NCBI RefSeq assembly: GCF_003096715.1
Contig: NZ_QEOL01000011.1
Location: 62,001 to 126,000 of the forward strand
Source: Paraburkholderia silvatlantica
GTDB taxonomy: Bacteria > Pseudomonadota > Gammaproteobacteria > Burkholderiales > Burkholderiaceae
DNA: 64,000 bases
Direction: 5' to 3'
The notes beneath the pieces are model-generated. The model did not search any database, was not told where the DNA came from, and was given only the letters and a program-made list of their open reading frames with translations. This document shows, in pieces, positions 9,426 through 18,560 of this stretch (positions are counted from its first letter, which is position 1; each line of letters begins with the position of its first letter). The position numbers were made by a program, and so were the translations under genes.

Positions 9426-10127
9426 TCATGGGTTGGGCGGCCTGTTTTCCTCGAAGCGCCAGCGGATGAAGCGGCACGGATTGCCGCCGTACACGCCGCC
9501 GGCTTCCAGCGAGCGATGCACGACCGAGAGCGGCGTGACGACTGCCGAGCGCCCGATCGTCACGCCCATCTGAACCACGCATTTCGACGAGACCCACGCA
9601 CCGTCCTCGATCACGATTGGCGCGACGTGCAGGTCCATGTTCGTGCGCATGTCGTGCGAGCCGGCGCTGAGAAATGCGCCCTGCGAAAGGCAGACGTTCG
9701 AGCCGATGCGAATGGGCGCCTGGTTGTAGATCCAGACGTCGACGCCGATCCAGCAGTTGTCGCCCATTTCCAGATTCCACGGCGCCTTCACGCGCATGGG
9801 GTGCACGAGGCGGCAACCCGCGCCGACTTTCGCGCCGAACAGGCGCAGCAAGCCCACGCGCAGCGCGGAGAGCGGCAGCAGACGGTTGTCGAGCACGCAG
9901 GTCTCGACCAGATACCACGCAGCCTGCACGAGCTTGCCGCGGCGCGCGACATAGTTGCCCTTGCCGGCACGGCTCAAATCGATCACGCGGATTTCCGCGG
10001 CTCGTGCGTCATTGGCGGCTTGCGGCGGCACGACGCCCGCCGGCGGCGCTTCACCCGCCCCCTCCCCGCGCCCGGCCGCGCCGGCGTTCCCTTTGAGGGT
10101 CTCCATGTCTTCGACCGCTTCCGTCAT
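9426..10127 (-). CDS. wcaF: Colanic-acid-type acetyltransferase, WcaF-like
   Basis: 233 aa from the ATG at 10127, which has AAGGAGCG seven bases upstream; longer upstream starts lack a site. The first 50 residues are Ala/Gly/Glu-rich and variable. The core carries the WcaF-type start (DLSRAGKGNYVARRGK) and left-handed beta-helix hexapeptide repeats (IRIGSNVCLSQGAFLSAGSH, then IVIEDGAWVSSKCVV). It would use acetyl-CoA in the cytoplasm to O-acetylate a sugar of the EPS repeat. Divergent from the secreted protein gene at 10369. Confidence 0.88.
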   Translation of the reverse strand: MTEAVEDMETLKGNAGAAGRGEGAGEAPPAGVVPPQAANDARAAEIRVIDLSRAGKGNYVARRGKLVQAAWYLVETCVLDNRLLPLSALRVGLLRLFGAKVGAGCRLVHPMRVKAPWNLEMGDNCWIGVDVWIYNQAPIRIGSNVCLSQGAFLSAGSHDMRTNMDLHVAPIVIEDGAWVSSKCVVQMGVTIGRSAVVTPLSVVHRSLEAGGVYGGNPCRFIRWRFEENRPPNP

Positions 10128-10368
10128 GAACGCTCCTTGCCCATCCGGGTCGGTTCCCTGGTGGCTTCCCGCTGGTTGCGGGCCCTCACGGCCCGCACAA
10201 CGGGACGCACAACGGGACGCATCAAGCCACGATTTCATTATCGGGCGGCCACCGCATCGCCTCGCACGCGTGGCCGACACGGCAGGGGTTTTGGCGCAGC
10301 GGCGCGACGCACGGTGGGCAACATGAAGGCTTGACGCCGCATCGTTCGCGGCGCGCGGGATCCATGCC

Positions 10369-11010
10369 ATGTCCAGTTTTTTTCGTCATCAGCTTGCGCC
10401 CTTTGTGGTCGCCGCCGCACTGCAGGCCGCGTGCGCCGCATGGCCTTGCGCGGTGTTTGCACAAGACGCCCCGTACGGCGCCCAAACCAGTGGCTCGCCC
10501 GCAACCGCAGGTAGCCGGGCCGCCCAGGGCGGCGGCGGCGCCACCCGCCCCGTGGAGCGCCAGCAATCCGACGAACAGCGCCTGCTCGGCGGCCCGAGTA
10601 TGTCGTCGGGCAGCCCGTACAGCGTGACCCCATACAGCAGCAACGGCGCCTCTCCGGACGACGCGGAAGACGCGCTGACGAACGAAAAGCATATGCATGT
10701 CGTGACGCCTGGAGATTACGCAGCAAGTGTGGCGACTGCCAACGGCGGCAGGGGGAACGACAGAAGCAGCGCTTCGGGAAGAAGCGGCACGGGCAGCAGG
10801 ATCGGGTCGAACGGCAGGTCTCGCGCAGGCAGCGCAGTAGCGAGGAATTCGGCAGGCACCCCGGCGGGGGCGCATCGGTCGACCGCCGCCGGGTACGACT
10901 ACGGCGCCAGCGCAACGTCTCCGACCGCCCAGGTCTACGGCAATCCGTATGCCAGCCCCTACGGGTCGCCGGACCAGCCCAACTCCGAACTCTACAAATC
11001 GCCCTGGTAA
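10369..11010 (+). CDS. Secreted Ser/Gly/Tyr/Pro-rich protein of unknown function
   Basis: 213 aa with a clear Sec signal peptide: Arg/His N-region, Ala/Val-rich core, cleavage after about residue 31 (AVFA-QD). The mature part is low-complexity: Gly/Ser/Arg-rich in the middle (about residues 125-165) and ending in Tyr-Pro repeats (VYGNPYASPYGSP). I do not recognise a family. Its place inside the EPS locus, between acetyltransferase and glycosyltransferase genes, suggests a periplasmic or surface role linked to the polymer. The coding status is supported by the signal peptide and the GC bias of its codons. Confidence 0.7.
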   Translation: MSSFFRHQLAPFVVAAALQAACAAWPCAVFAQDAPYGAQTSGSPATAGSRAAQGGGGATRPVERQQSDEQRLLGGPSMSSGSPYSVTPYSSNGASPDDAEDALTNEKHMHVVTPGDYAASVATANGGRGNDRSSASGRSGTGSRIGSNGRSRAGSAVARNSAGTPAGAHRSTAAGYDYGASATSPTAQVYGNPYASPYGSPDQPNSELYKSPW

Positions 11011-11048
11011 GCCTGGTAAGGTCTGCCAGCGGCGGCCGAAGGGCGCCC

Positions 11049-11067
11049 AAGGCCATAAACGGCCTTT
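11049..11067. terminator. Small hairpin between convergent genes
   Basis: AAGGCC (11049-11054) pairs with GGCCTT (11061-11066) around a six-base loop, in the 78-bp gap between the convergent secreted protein and wcaI genes. The T-run after it on the plus strand is short (TTT), so efficiency is doubtful. Confidence 0.35.
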
Positions 11068-11088
11068 AGCGACCTTAAGCGCCTTCGA

Positions 11089-12465
11089 TCACACGTCGGA
11101 CTGCTCGACTTCCGGCAACGTGGATCCGCCCTTACCCGCTCGCTGCACGGATTGCTGCGCACCTTGCTGCGCCGAAGCAGCGCCGCTTGCCGCGGGCTGC
11201 GGCTCGACCTGCATCTGGCCCGCCGGCTCGGCAACCTCGCCCGCGAGCCCGGCAAGCCTCGCTTCGAGCACGTCGAAGATCGCTTGCGGTGACAGCATGC
11301 GCTTCGCGTAGCGCCGCGCGGCACGGCCAAGCTCGGCGCGGCGCGCAGGGTCGCCGGCCAGATCGACGATCGCTGCGGCGAGCGCTTCGCTGTCCTCGGG
11401 CGGTACCACGATCCCGTGATCCGAGACCACGTCGGAGAGACTCGTGCCGGGCCGCGCCATGGCGAGCACCGCACGGCCGCTCGCGAGCATGCCGGTGAGC
11501 TTCGAGGGCATCACGAGATCGGCGGCGTCGGCGCGCTGCGGCAGCACGTGGATGTCGGCCACGTTCAGCAGCTCGTTGAGCATCGAAGACGGCTGCAACG
11601 GCAGCACGCGACAGTTGGGGAGCGGCTCGCAACGCGCCATCAGCTCCCGCCTGGCCGCGCCGTCGCCGCAGAACACGAAGCTGATATCGGGCCGCGCGGC
11701 GAGCGCCGTTGCGACGTCCGCGAGAATTTCGATGCCCTGCTTCGCCCCCATGTTCCCCGCATAGAGCACGACGGTATTGTCCTCCGGGATGCCGAGACGC
11801 CGCCGGAACGCGCTCGGATACGGCAGCGGAAAGATCGTCCGGGTGTCGACCCAGTTCGGCAGGCATACGGTGCGCGAGGCATCCACACCCTTGTCGATGG
11901 CGCGCTCGACCATGCGCGCCGATATCGACGAGACGACGTCGAAGCGCCGCAGCAGCCAGCGTTCTCCAGCGAGGGCTGCGCGCCCGAGACGCGACCCCTG
12001 GCCGCCGCGCAGCAGCCCCAGATCGAATGCCGCATCGACTTCGAAGTCCTGAATATGCAGCCAGCTGCGCGCGCCGACGGCGCGCGCGAGCATGAGCGCA
12101 CCGGGCGCACAGAAAAGGGTCGGCACGATCAGCATGACGGCCTGGGGCCGCCAGGCCGCAAGCCGCGCGAGAAGCGGCAGCGACGAGAGCGCAAAGCTCG
12201 CCAGATGCACGATGCGTTTGAAGCCGCCCTGCTGCGCAGGCACCCACAGCGGCGCACGCCAGACGCCCACGCCGCACAACGTTTCGCGTCGGTAGCGTCC
12301 CGCGCGATAGCCTTCATGCACACGCCATTGCGGGTAATAAGGCGGCGCGCAGATCACGCGCACCTCGTGGCCGTGCGCCGCGAGCAGTTCTGCCATTTCG
12401 GCTGTGTATTTGCCCACGCCTGTGATTTCGGGCGCGTAATTCAGTCCGTAGATCAGGATTCTCAT
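11089..12465 (-). CDS. wcaI: Colanic-acid-type glycosyltransferase, WcaI/WbuB family
   Basis: 458 aa. The start MRILIYGLNYAPEITGVGKY is the hallmark of the WcaI/WbuB glycosyltransferases, and a GT4 donor domain follows (VVLYAGNMGAKQGIEILADV, near residue 233). The last 50 residues are an Ala/Gln/Glu-rich tail that looks dispensable. In E. coli, wcaI sits in the colanic acid cluster next to gmm and fcl, the same partners found here. It lies downstream of fcl on the same strand, but a strong terminator separates them, so it probably has its own promoter. Confidence 0.92.
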   Translation of the reverse strand: MRILIYGLNYAPEITGVGKYTAEMAELLAAHGHEVRVICAPPYYPQWRVHEGYRAGRYRRETLCGVGVWRAPLWVPAQQGGFKRIVHLASFALSSLPLLARLAAWRPQAVMLIVPTLFCAPGALMLARAVGARSWLHIQDFEVDAAFDLGLLRGGQGSRLGRAALAGERWLLRRFDVVSSISARMVERAIDKGVDASRTVCLPNWVDTRTIFPLPYPSAFRRRLGIPEDNTVVLYAGNMGAKQGIEILADVATALAARPDISFVFCGDGAARRELMARCEPLPNCRVLPLQPSSMLNELLNVADIHVLPQRADAADLVMPSKLTGMLASGRAVLAMARPGTSLSDVVSDHGIVVPPEDSEALAAAIVDLAGDPARRAELGRAARRYAKRMLSPQAIFDVLEARLAGLAGEVAEPAGQMQVEPQPAASGAASAQQGAQQSVQRAGKGGSTLPEVEQSDV

Positions 12466-12527
12466 TGCGTGGCTTCCGTCCCTGAACTGCTGTGTAACGC
12501 TTCTAGTCGTCTCGCGCGCCGGGAGAA

Positions 12528-12567
12528 AAAAAGCGGGCGTCGTGCATCCGGTCCGCGCACGACGCCC
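12528..12567 (-). terminator. Rho-independent terminator after fcl
   Basis: Reading the minus strand, GGGCGTCGTGC (12567 down to 12557) pairs perfectly over 11 bp with GCACGACGCCC (12545 down to 12535). The hairpin is followed by GC and then seven T residues. This is the textbook form and ends the leftward manC-wcaJ-wzc-gmd-fcl transcript 77 bp after fcl. Confidence 0.92.
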
Positions 12568-12643
12568 ACCACCAACCTGACGACGCTTGCCTTTCGTCCT
12601 TTTGAGCCGACCGTTTGCAGGCGATCGGTCCCGTCAAACCCAG

Positions 12644-13603
12644 TCAAGCCCGCATGCCCGCCTCGTACGCCGGCGCGGCATGGGTTTGAAGAAAATCGTC
12701 GTAGGTGCGGGCGAGCCCCTCCTGGAGGCCGATGTGCGCGTGCCAGCCCAGATCGCCCAGGCGCGACACGTCGAGCAGCTTGCGCGGCGTGCCGTCGGGC
12801 TTGGTCGAGTCGAACACCAGTTCGCCTTCGAAGCCCACGACGTCGCACACGCGCTGCGCGAGGTCGCGAATCGAGAGGTCCTCGCCGACGCCGACGTTGT
12901 ACACGCCGTCGCCGGTTTCGTGCTCGAGCACGAAGATCGTCGCATCGGCGAGATCGTCGACGTGCAGGAACTCGCGGCGCGGCCTGCCCGACCCCCAGAC
13001 GGTCAGCGTGCGCTGGCCGTTGCTGCGCGCCTCGTGCGCCTTGCGGATCAGCGCGGGCAGCACATGGCTGCTGCCGAGGTCGTAGTTGTCGTTGGGACCG
13101 TACAGGTTGGTCGGCATGAGCGAGACGAAATGCGTGCCGTACTGGCGGTTGTACGCTTCGCAGAGCTTCAGGCCCGCGATCTTCGCGATCGCGTACGCCT
13201 CATTGGTCGGCTCGAGCGGCGAGGTGAGCAGATAGGTTTCGCGGATCGGCTGCGGGCATTCGCGCGGATAAATGCACGACGAACCGAAAAACACGAGGCG
13301 CTGCACGCCCGCGTTGTACGAGGCCCGGATCACGTTGGTCTCGATTGCCAGGTTGTCCCAGGCGAACTGTGCGGGCTGCGTCGAATTCGCGAGGATGCCG
13401 CCCACGCGCGCGGCCGCGAGCAGCACCGCGTCGATGTGCTCGCCCTCGAAAAAGCGGTTGACCGCGGCCTGATCGGTGAGGTCCAGTTCGGCATGGGTGC
13501 GCACGACAAGGTTCCAGTAGCCGTTCGCCTGCAACGCGCGCACGAGCGCCGAGCCCACCATGCCCCGGTGGCCGGCCACGAAGATTCGGGAGTTCTTGTC
13601 CAT
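12644..13603 (-). CDS. fcl: GDP-L-fucose synthase
   Basis: 319 aa short-chain dehydrogenase. It performs the epimerase/reductase step converting GDP-4-keto-6-deoxymannose to GDP-L-fucose with NADPH. Visible signatures are the nucleotide loop GHRGMVGSALV near residue 10, the Ser region (FFGSSCIYPRECPQPI), the catalytic Y-x3-K (YAIAKIAGLKLCEAY) and the substrate loop LMPTNLYGPNDNYDL. The ATG at 13603 lies 4 bp after the gmd stop, so the two steps are made together. Its similarity is to Fcl rather than to the GDP-D-rhamnose reductase family. Confidence 0.95.
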   Translation of the reverse strand: MDKNSRIFVAGHRGMVGSALVRALQANGYWNLVVRTHAELDLTDQAAVNRFFEGEHIDAVLLAAARVGGILANSTQPAQFAWDNLAIETNVIRASYNAGVQRLVFFGSSCIYPRECPQPIRETYLLTSPLEPTNEAYAIAKIAGLKLCEAYNRQYGTHFVSLMPTNLYGPNDNYDLGSSHVLPALIRKAHEARSNGQRTLTVWGSGRPRREFLHVDDLADATIFVLEHETGDGVYNVGVGEDLSIRDLAQRVCDVVGFEGELVFDSTKPDGTPRKLLDVSRLGDLGWHAHIGLQEGLARTYDDFLQTHAAPAYEAGMRA

Positions 13604-13607
13604 GCGT

Positions 13608-14732
13608 TCACTCGTGGTGTTCGAGAGCCTTGAATCCGGCCAGTTTGACGAGCGCATCGCACCGGGCAGCCTGATAGTCGGCGCGCACCATTTCCTTGAC
13701 GAGTGCGTGGAACGTGGTAACCGGCTTCCAGCCCAGCTTCTCCTGGGCCTTCGAGGCGTCGCCGAGCAGCGTCTCGACCTCGGTCGGGCGGAAGTATCGC
13801 GGATCCACGCGCACGATCACGTCGCCCGGTTCGATCCGCATGTCGCGCGAGGCCACATGCTCGACAATGCCGACTTCGTCCACGCCGCTGCCCTCGAAAC
13901 GCACGGTGATGCCCAGTTCCTCGGCCGCCGCGCGCACGAAGTCGCGCACGCTGTACTGCACGCCGGTTGCGATCACGAAGTCTTCGGGCTCGTCTTGCTG
14001 GAGCATGCGCCACTGCATGTCGACGTAATCGCGCGCGTGGCCCCAGTCGCGCATGGCGGAGAGATTGCCGAGATACAGCATCTTCTGCAGGCCAACCGCG
14101 ATGCGTGCGATGGCGCGCGTGATCTTGCGCGTGACGAACGTCTCGCCGCGCTGCGGCGACTCGTGGTTGAACAGGATGCCGTTGCATGCGTAGATGCCAT
14201 GCGCCTCGCGGTAGTTGACCGTCGTCCAGTACGCGAACAGCTTCGCCACCGCATAGGGACTGCGCGGATAGAACGGCGTGGTTTCACGCTGCGGCACTTC
14301 CTGCACGAGGCCGTACAGTTCGGAGGTCGACGCCTGATAAAAGCGCGTTTTCTGCGTGAGGCCGAGAATGCGGATCGCCTCCAGAATGCGCAGCGTGCCA
14401 AGGCCATCGGCGTTCGCGGTGTACTCGGGTTCCTCGAACGACACCGCCACATGACTTTGCGCGGCAAGGTTGTAGATTTCATCGGGTGCAACGCGCTGGA
14501 TCACGCGCAGCAGGGCCGTGGAATCGGTCAGCTCGCCGTGATGCAGGTGGATGCCGGGTTCCGGGTCGTGCACGTCGCGATACAGGTGATCGATGCGGTC
14601 CGTGTTGAAGAGCGACGAGCGCCGCTTGATGCCGTGCACTTCGTAGCCTTTGTTCAATAGCAGTTCTGCCAGATACGAACCGTCCTGACCGGTGATACCG
14701 GTGATCAACGCAACCTTGCGAGCCATCGCCAT
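13608..14732 (-). CDS. gmd: GDP-D-mannose 4,6-dehydratase
   Basis: 374 aa, the usual Gmd length. It makes GDP-4-keto-6-deoxy-D-mannose, the common precursor of GDP-fucose and GDP-rhamnose. Signatures: the NADP loop [19 protein letters not shown], the [14 protein letters not shown] segment, the catalytic Ser/Tyr/Lys set ([13 protein letters not shown] and [15 protein letters not shown]). GAGGAGA lies six bases before the ATG at 14732; a second ATG two codons later is possible. It follows wzc by about 100 bp and fcl follows it by 4 bp. Confidence 0.97.
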   Translation of the reverse strand: MAMARKVALITGITGQDGSYLAELLLNKGYEVHGIKRRSSLFNTDRIDHLYRDVHDPEPGIHLHHGELTDSTALLRVIQRVAPDEIYNLAAQSHVAVSFEEPEYTANADGLGTLRILEAIRILGLTQKTRFYQASTSELYGLVQEVPQRETTPFYPRSPYAVAKLFAYWTTVNYREAHGIYACNGILFNHESPQRGETFVTRKITRAIARIAVGLQKMLYLGNLSAMRDWGHARDYVDMQWRMLQQDEPEDFVIATGVQYSVRDFVRAAAEELGITVRFEGSGVDEVGIVEHVASRDMRIEPGDVIVRVDPRYFRPTEVETLLGDASKAQEKLGWKPVTTFHALVKEMVRADYQAARCDALVKLAGFKALEHHE

Positions 14733-14831
14733 CGTTCTCTCCTCGCGTGAGCGAAATGGGATTCGGGTTTCGGTGGTTCCACTATCCGCGGCGGCCCCCC
14801 GGCCAACCGCAGATCCGCTGTCAACCTGCTG

Positions 14832-17063
14832 CTACCCTGCAATGCTTTCGTAACCGTAGTAACCGCCGCGATACCCGCCGCCGATGAACGCGCCGGTCTT
14901 CGGCACGTCGGTGAGCAGCACGCCACGCAGGTTCACGCCGCCGATGCGCAGGCGCTTGACCGTTTCCTCGAGCTCCGAAATCGGGTGGCGGCCGTGGCGG
15001 ATCGCGAGAAGCGTCGTGCCCGCGTAGCGTCCGATCACCGTCGAGTCGGTCACCGCGAGCACCGGCGGCGTGTCGACGATCACGAGGTCGTAGCGCGCCC
15101 CCAGTTCTTCGAGCAGCGACTCGAAGCGCGGACTCATCAGCAGCTCGGAAGGATGCGAATGCAGCGAGCCCTTGGCGAGCACATCGAGTCCGGGGAGCAC
15201 CTCGTGCTGGATCGCCTGATTCAGATCGGCGCCGAGCAGCACGTCGGAGAGACCCGGCTGATGCGCGATGCCGAAGTGCGAGTGCACGTCGCCGCGCCGC
15301 ATGTCGCCGTCGACGATCAGCACGCGCTTGTTCACCGAGGCGACCAGCGCGGCGAGATTGACCGAGAGGAACGACTTGCCGATGTCGGGCCGCGAGCCCG
15401 TAAGCATCACGATGTTGTTGCGCGCGTCGTTGAGCGTGAGCTGCAGCGAGGTGCGCAGGCTGCGCACGCCTTCCACCGCGACGTCCTGCGGATTCTGCTG
15501 CGCGAGCACGTGCAGCCCGCGCCGGCGCGACGACACGTGATGCTGCAGCCGCAGCTGCTGCGGGCTGCGCGGCACCACGGCGAAGACCGGCACGCCGAGC
15601 GCGGCTTCGAGTTCGTCCGGGCGCTCGACGCCGCCGTACAGCGACTTGCGCACGAACGCGACAAGCACGCCCAGCACGAGGCCCGCGCCGATCGCGAGCG
15701 CGATGACGAGCAGCTTCTTCGGACGCACCGGATCATCGGGCGCTTCGGCGAAATCGACCACGCGCACATCGCCCACCTGGCCCGCGCGCGCCACACGCAG
15801 TTGCTGCGCACTGTTCAGGAGGCTCGTGTAAAGCTCCGTGCTCACATGCACGTCGCGCAAGAGGCGCACGGCGGACTGCTCGGTATCAGGCAGTTGCGCC
15901 ACATTACGCGTGAGTTGCGACTGCGCGGCTTGCAGCGTGCCGATCTGCGCATCGAGCGCCTGCACGGCCGGGTGATGCTCCGTGAAACGCTGCGCGAGTT
16001 CTGCGCGTTGCTGCCGCAGGTCTTCGAGACGGATCTTGTTGTCGCTCACCTGCTGGAGCAGCAGCCGGCTTTCTTCGCCGAGATCGACGGTGCCGTGCTC
16101 GTTACGGAACTTGTTGTACTTCTGCTCGGCCGCATCGACCTGCGAGCGCAACTGCGGCAACTGGTCGTCGAGGAACGCGAGCATGTGCTCCGCTTCCGCC
16201 GAACGGCTGGCAATATCCTGTTTGATGAACTCGTGCGCCACGTTGTTGAGGATCGCGGCCGTCGTCTTGCTGTTGTGGCCTTCGAGACTCGCGCGGATCA
16301 CGCCGGACTGCAGCCCGACCTCCTGGATCTGCAGCGAATTCTCCAGCCGGTCGACGGTGGTGAGCGTCGAGGCGCGCGTGAGCAGGAAAGGCGTTCCGGG
16401 CGGCCCGCTCAGACTGTCGACGTGCAGCGCGATCGGCCCGACCGACGTGTTGGCGCTCACGTCCTCGCCCACGCGGCCCTGCAGAAGCGGAATGCCGTCG
16501 GGGTCGCGCAGCGTGAAGGTGCCGGGCTCTTCGCCGGCGACAATCGTGAAGTCGCGCTCATACATCGCCTCGGGCGTGTCGAAGCGCGACACCTTGATGT
16601 CGCCGCCTCCCCATGCGTAGCCGGACGGCCTCAGGAACCCGGGCAGGTGCTGCGCCCAGGGCGCGCCCATGATGCCCGAGAGCATGCCGCCGATCACGGG
16701 CATTTCGCGCGGCCGCGCTGAAATATCGAGGTGCAGCTTGCGTACCGTTTCCTCCGTCACGTTGCGCGATTTCAGCATTTCGATCACGCCGTTCGCGGTC
16801 GACTTCTCGTCGAACATGCCCGTGAGCGGCGGCAGGCTGCTGTCCTTCTTGCTGGCGTCGCCCTTGTCGACGAGGTGGAACAGCACGTCGGCACGATAGG
16901 TCGGCGTAGCGAGGAATGCATAGGCAGCACCCAGCAGCGTGACGGCCAGCGTCACGACCGCGATGGCGCGCCAGTTCGCCACCATCGTTTGCAGGTAATC
17001 GCCTAGGTATCGCTCGTCGGCGCCTGCTGCGCCGTAGTAAGCGCCGTCATAATTCATCGCCAT
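14832..17063 (-). CDS. wzc: EPS chain-length tyrosine autokinase, Wzc family
   Basis: 743 aa inner-membrane co-polymerase fused to a cytoplasmic BY-kinase. TM1 is near residues 33-52; a large periplasmic domain with coiled-coil (about 300-400) follows; TM2 is near 447-467. The kinase domain has Walker A GSRPDIGKSFLSVNLA (about 555), Walker A' VLIVDGDMRRGD and Walker B LVIVDTPPVL. It ends in a tyrosine cluster (GGYRGGYYGYES), the autophosphorylation tail. It should control polymer length with Wza. The cognate low-molecular-weight phosphatase (Wzb) usually next to it is not in this window. Confidence 0.96.
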   Translation of the reverse strand: MAMNYDGAYYGAAGADERYLGDYLQTMVANWRAIAVVTLAVTLLGAAYAFLATPTYRADVLFHLVDKGDASKKDSSLPPLTGMFDEKSTANGVIEMLKSRNVTEETVRKLHLDISARPREMPVIGGMLSGIMGAPWAQHLPGFLRPSGYAWGGGDIKVSRFDTPEAMYERDFTIVAGEEPGTFTLRDPDGIPLLQGRVGEDVSANTSVGPIALHVDSLSGPPGTPFLLTRASTLTTVDRLENSLQIQEVGLQSGVIRASLEGHNSKTTAAILNNVAHEFIKQDIASRSAEAEHMLAFLDDQLPQLRSQVDAAEQKYNKFRNEHGTVDLGEESRLLLQQVSDNKIRLEDLRQQRAELAQRFTEHHPAVQALDAQIGTLQAAQSQLTRNVAQLPDTEQSAVRLLRDVHVSTELYTSLLNSAQQLRVARAGQVGDVRVVDFAEAPDDPVRPKKLLVIALAIGAGLVLGVLVAFVRKSLYGGVERPDELEAALGVPVFAVVPRSPQQLRLQHHVSSRRRGLHVLAQQNPQDVAVEGVRSLRTSLQLTLNDARNNIVMLTGSRPDIGKSFLSVNLAALVASVNKRVLIVDGDMRRGDVHSHFGIAHQPGLSDVLLGADLNQAIQHEVLPGLDVLAKGSLHSHPSELLMSPRFESLLEELGARYDLVIVDTPPVLAVTDSTVIGRYAGTTLLAIRHGRHPISELEETVKRLRIGGVNLRGVLLTDVPKTGAFIGGGYRGGYYGYESIAG

Positions 17064-17125
17064 CTTGCTTCTCCCGAAACCTGGTGTTGCTTGCTGGTGA
17101 TGCTTGCCCGAATGCGCCGCAGCGC

Positions 17126-18517
17126 TCAGTACGCGTTGCGGCCGACCAGCCCGTGAACGATCGTGGCCGCGATGATGCGCATGTCGAGCCAGAACGACCA
17201 GTGGCCGAGGTAATACAGATCGTGCGCGACGCGCATTTCCATCTTTTCGAGGCGATCGGTTTCGCCGCGAAATCCATTGACCTGCGCCCAGCCGGTAATG
17301 CCGGGCTTGATGCGATAGCGGTGGATGTAGCCCTTCACCACGCTCTGATAAAGGTCGTCGTGCTCGAGCGCATGCGGGCGGGGCCCGACCACCGACATGT
17401 CGCCGCGCAGCACGTTGTAGAACTGCGGCAATTCATCGAGGCTCGTGCGGCGCAGGAACGCGCCAAGACGCGTCACACGCGGGTCGTCGCGCGTCGCCTG
17501 GCTCACCGTGCCGGGCGCCTCCTTATGCTTGCGCATCGTGCGGAACTTGTAGATCGTGAACACGCGGCCATCGGCGCCCTTGCGGCGCTGTCTGAACAGC
17601 ACCGGGCCCGGCGAGGATAACTTCACCGCAATCGCAATGCCGCAGAGAAGCGGCATGAGGCTCACGAGCGCAAGCGCCGCGAACACACGGTCGAACAACG
17701 CCTTCTTGAACTGCGCGCTCGCGGGCAGCGGCGAGGCAACGAGGTTGATCGCCGGCACGCCGAGCAGCTCGATCACCGTACTGGTGTCGAACAGCGCCAG
17801 CGAGCGCACGTCCGGAATGAAGCGGATGTTCACGAGGTCGTTGCGAAACTCGCTGACGAGCCGCACCACCGTGCGCTCCTCCGCCAGCGAAAGGGCGAGC
17901 CACAACTCGTGCACGTCGTGCTCGCGGATGTGCTGCGCAAACGCCTCGATCGTCTCGCACACCGGCGCGTCTTTCTCGCTCGCGGGCCGCGCCGTTTGCG
18001 GCATCGTGTTGTAAAGCGCGCTCGCGCGAAAACCGGAGCCCGGCTCCGCATCGATGCGCCGCATGATCTCGTCGCACTGCGAAGCGGAACCCGCAATGGC
18101 GACCTGATGAAGATTCATGCCCGCGCGCCGCATGTGCGAAAGCACGCCGTGCGCGAGGAATCGCCACGCAATGAGCAGGCCGCCTGCGAGCGCTGTCCAG
18201 TAAGCGAACCACAGACGCGAAACGACGTCGACATGGTGCATCGTCGAGTACATCGAGATCAGTGCGCAGCCCTGCACCACGAGCCAGGCAAGCGACACCT
18301 GGCCCGCGAGCAACGCTTTGGAGCGGCCGCGCCACGACTGGTAAAGCTCGAACGCCGGAAAGATCACGAGCGCGAAGGCTGCGGAGAGCAGCACGAAGGC
18401 TTCGTTCACGCCACGCGGCACGATATCTTCGAAGCGGATCTCCGAAGCCACGCTCGCGCCGATCATTACGGCAGATACGTCGAGCACTCTCGCCATCAGG
18501 TTTTGTAGCTCGCGCAT
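17126..18517 (-). CDS. wcaJ: Undecaprenyl-phosphate glucose phosphotransferase, WcaJ type
   Basis: 463 aa. It starts EPS repeat assembly by moving a hexose-1-phosphate, typically glucose-1-P from UDP-glucose, onto undecaprenyl phosphate. There are four or five N-terminal membrane spans, a CoA-binding-like middle domain, and the C-terminal bacterial sugar-transferase domain (KFRTMRKHKE, RRTSLDELPQFYNVLRGDMS, VGPRPHALEHD, PGITGWAQVNGFRGET). I use the ATG at 18517 because AGGGAGAAAG precedes it; upstream in-frame codons overlap manC. The sugar is inferred from family only. Confidence 0.93.
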   Translation of the reverse strand: MRELQNLMARVLDVSAVMIGASVASEIRFEDIVPRGVNEAFVLLSAAFALVIFPAFELYQSWRGRSKALLAGQVSLAWLVVQGCALISMYSTMHHVDVVSRLWFAYWTALAGGLLIAWRFLAHGVLSHMRRAGMNLHQVAIAGSASQCDEIMRRIDAEPGSGFRASALYNTMPQTARPASEKDAPVCETIEAFAQHIREHDVHELWLALSLAEERTVVRLVSEFRNDLVNIRFIPDVRSLALFDTSTVIELLGVPAINLVASPLPASAQFKKALFDRVFAALALVSLMPLLCGIAIAVKLSSPGPVLFRQRRKGADGRVFTIYKFRTMRKHKEAPGTVSQATRDDPRVTRLGAFLRRTSLDELPQFYNVLRGDMSVVGPRPHALEHDDLYQSVVKGYIHRYRIKPGITGWAQVNGFRGETDRLEKMEMRVAHDLYYLGHWSFWLDMRIIAATIVHGLVGRNAY

Positions 18518-18560
18518 GCTTTCTCCCTTTTTTCTCTCCCTGCAGGCCGTGCCGCTGTGC

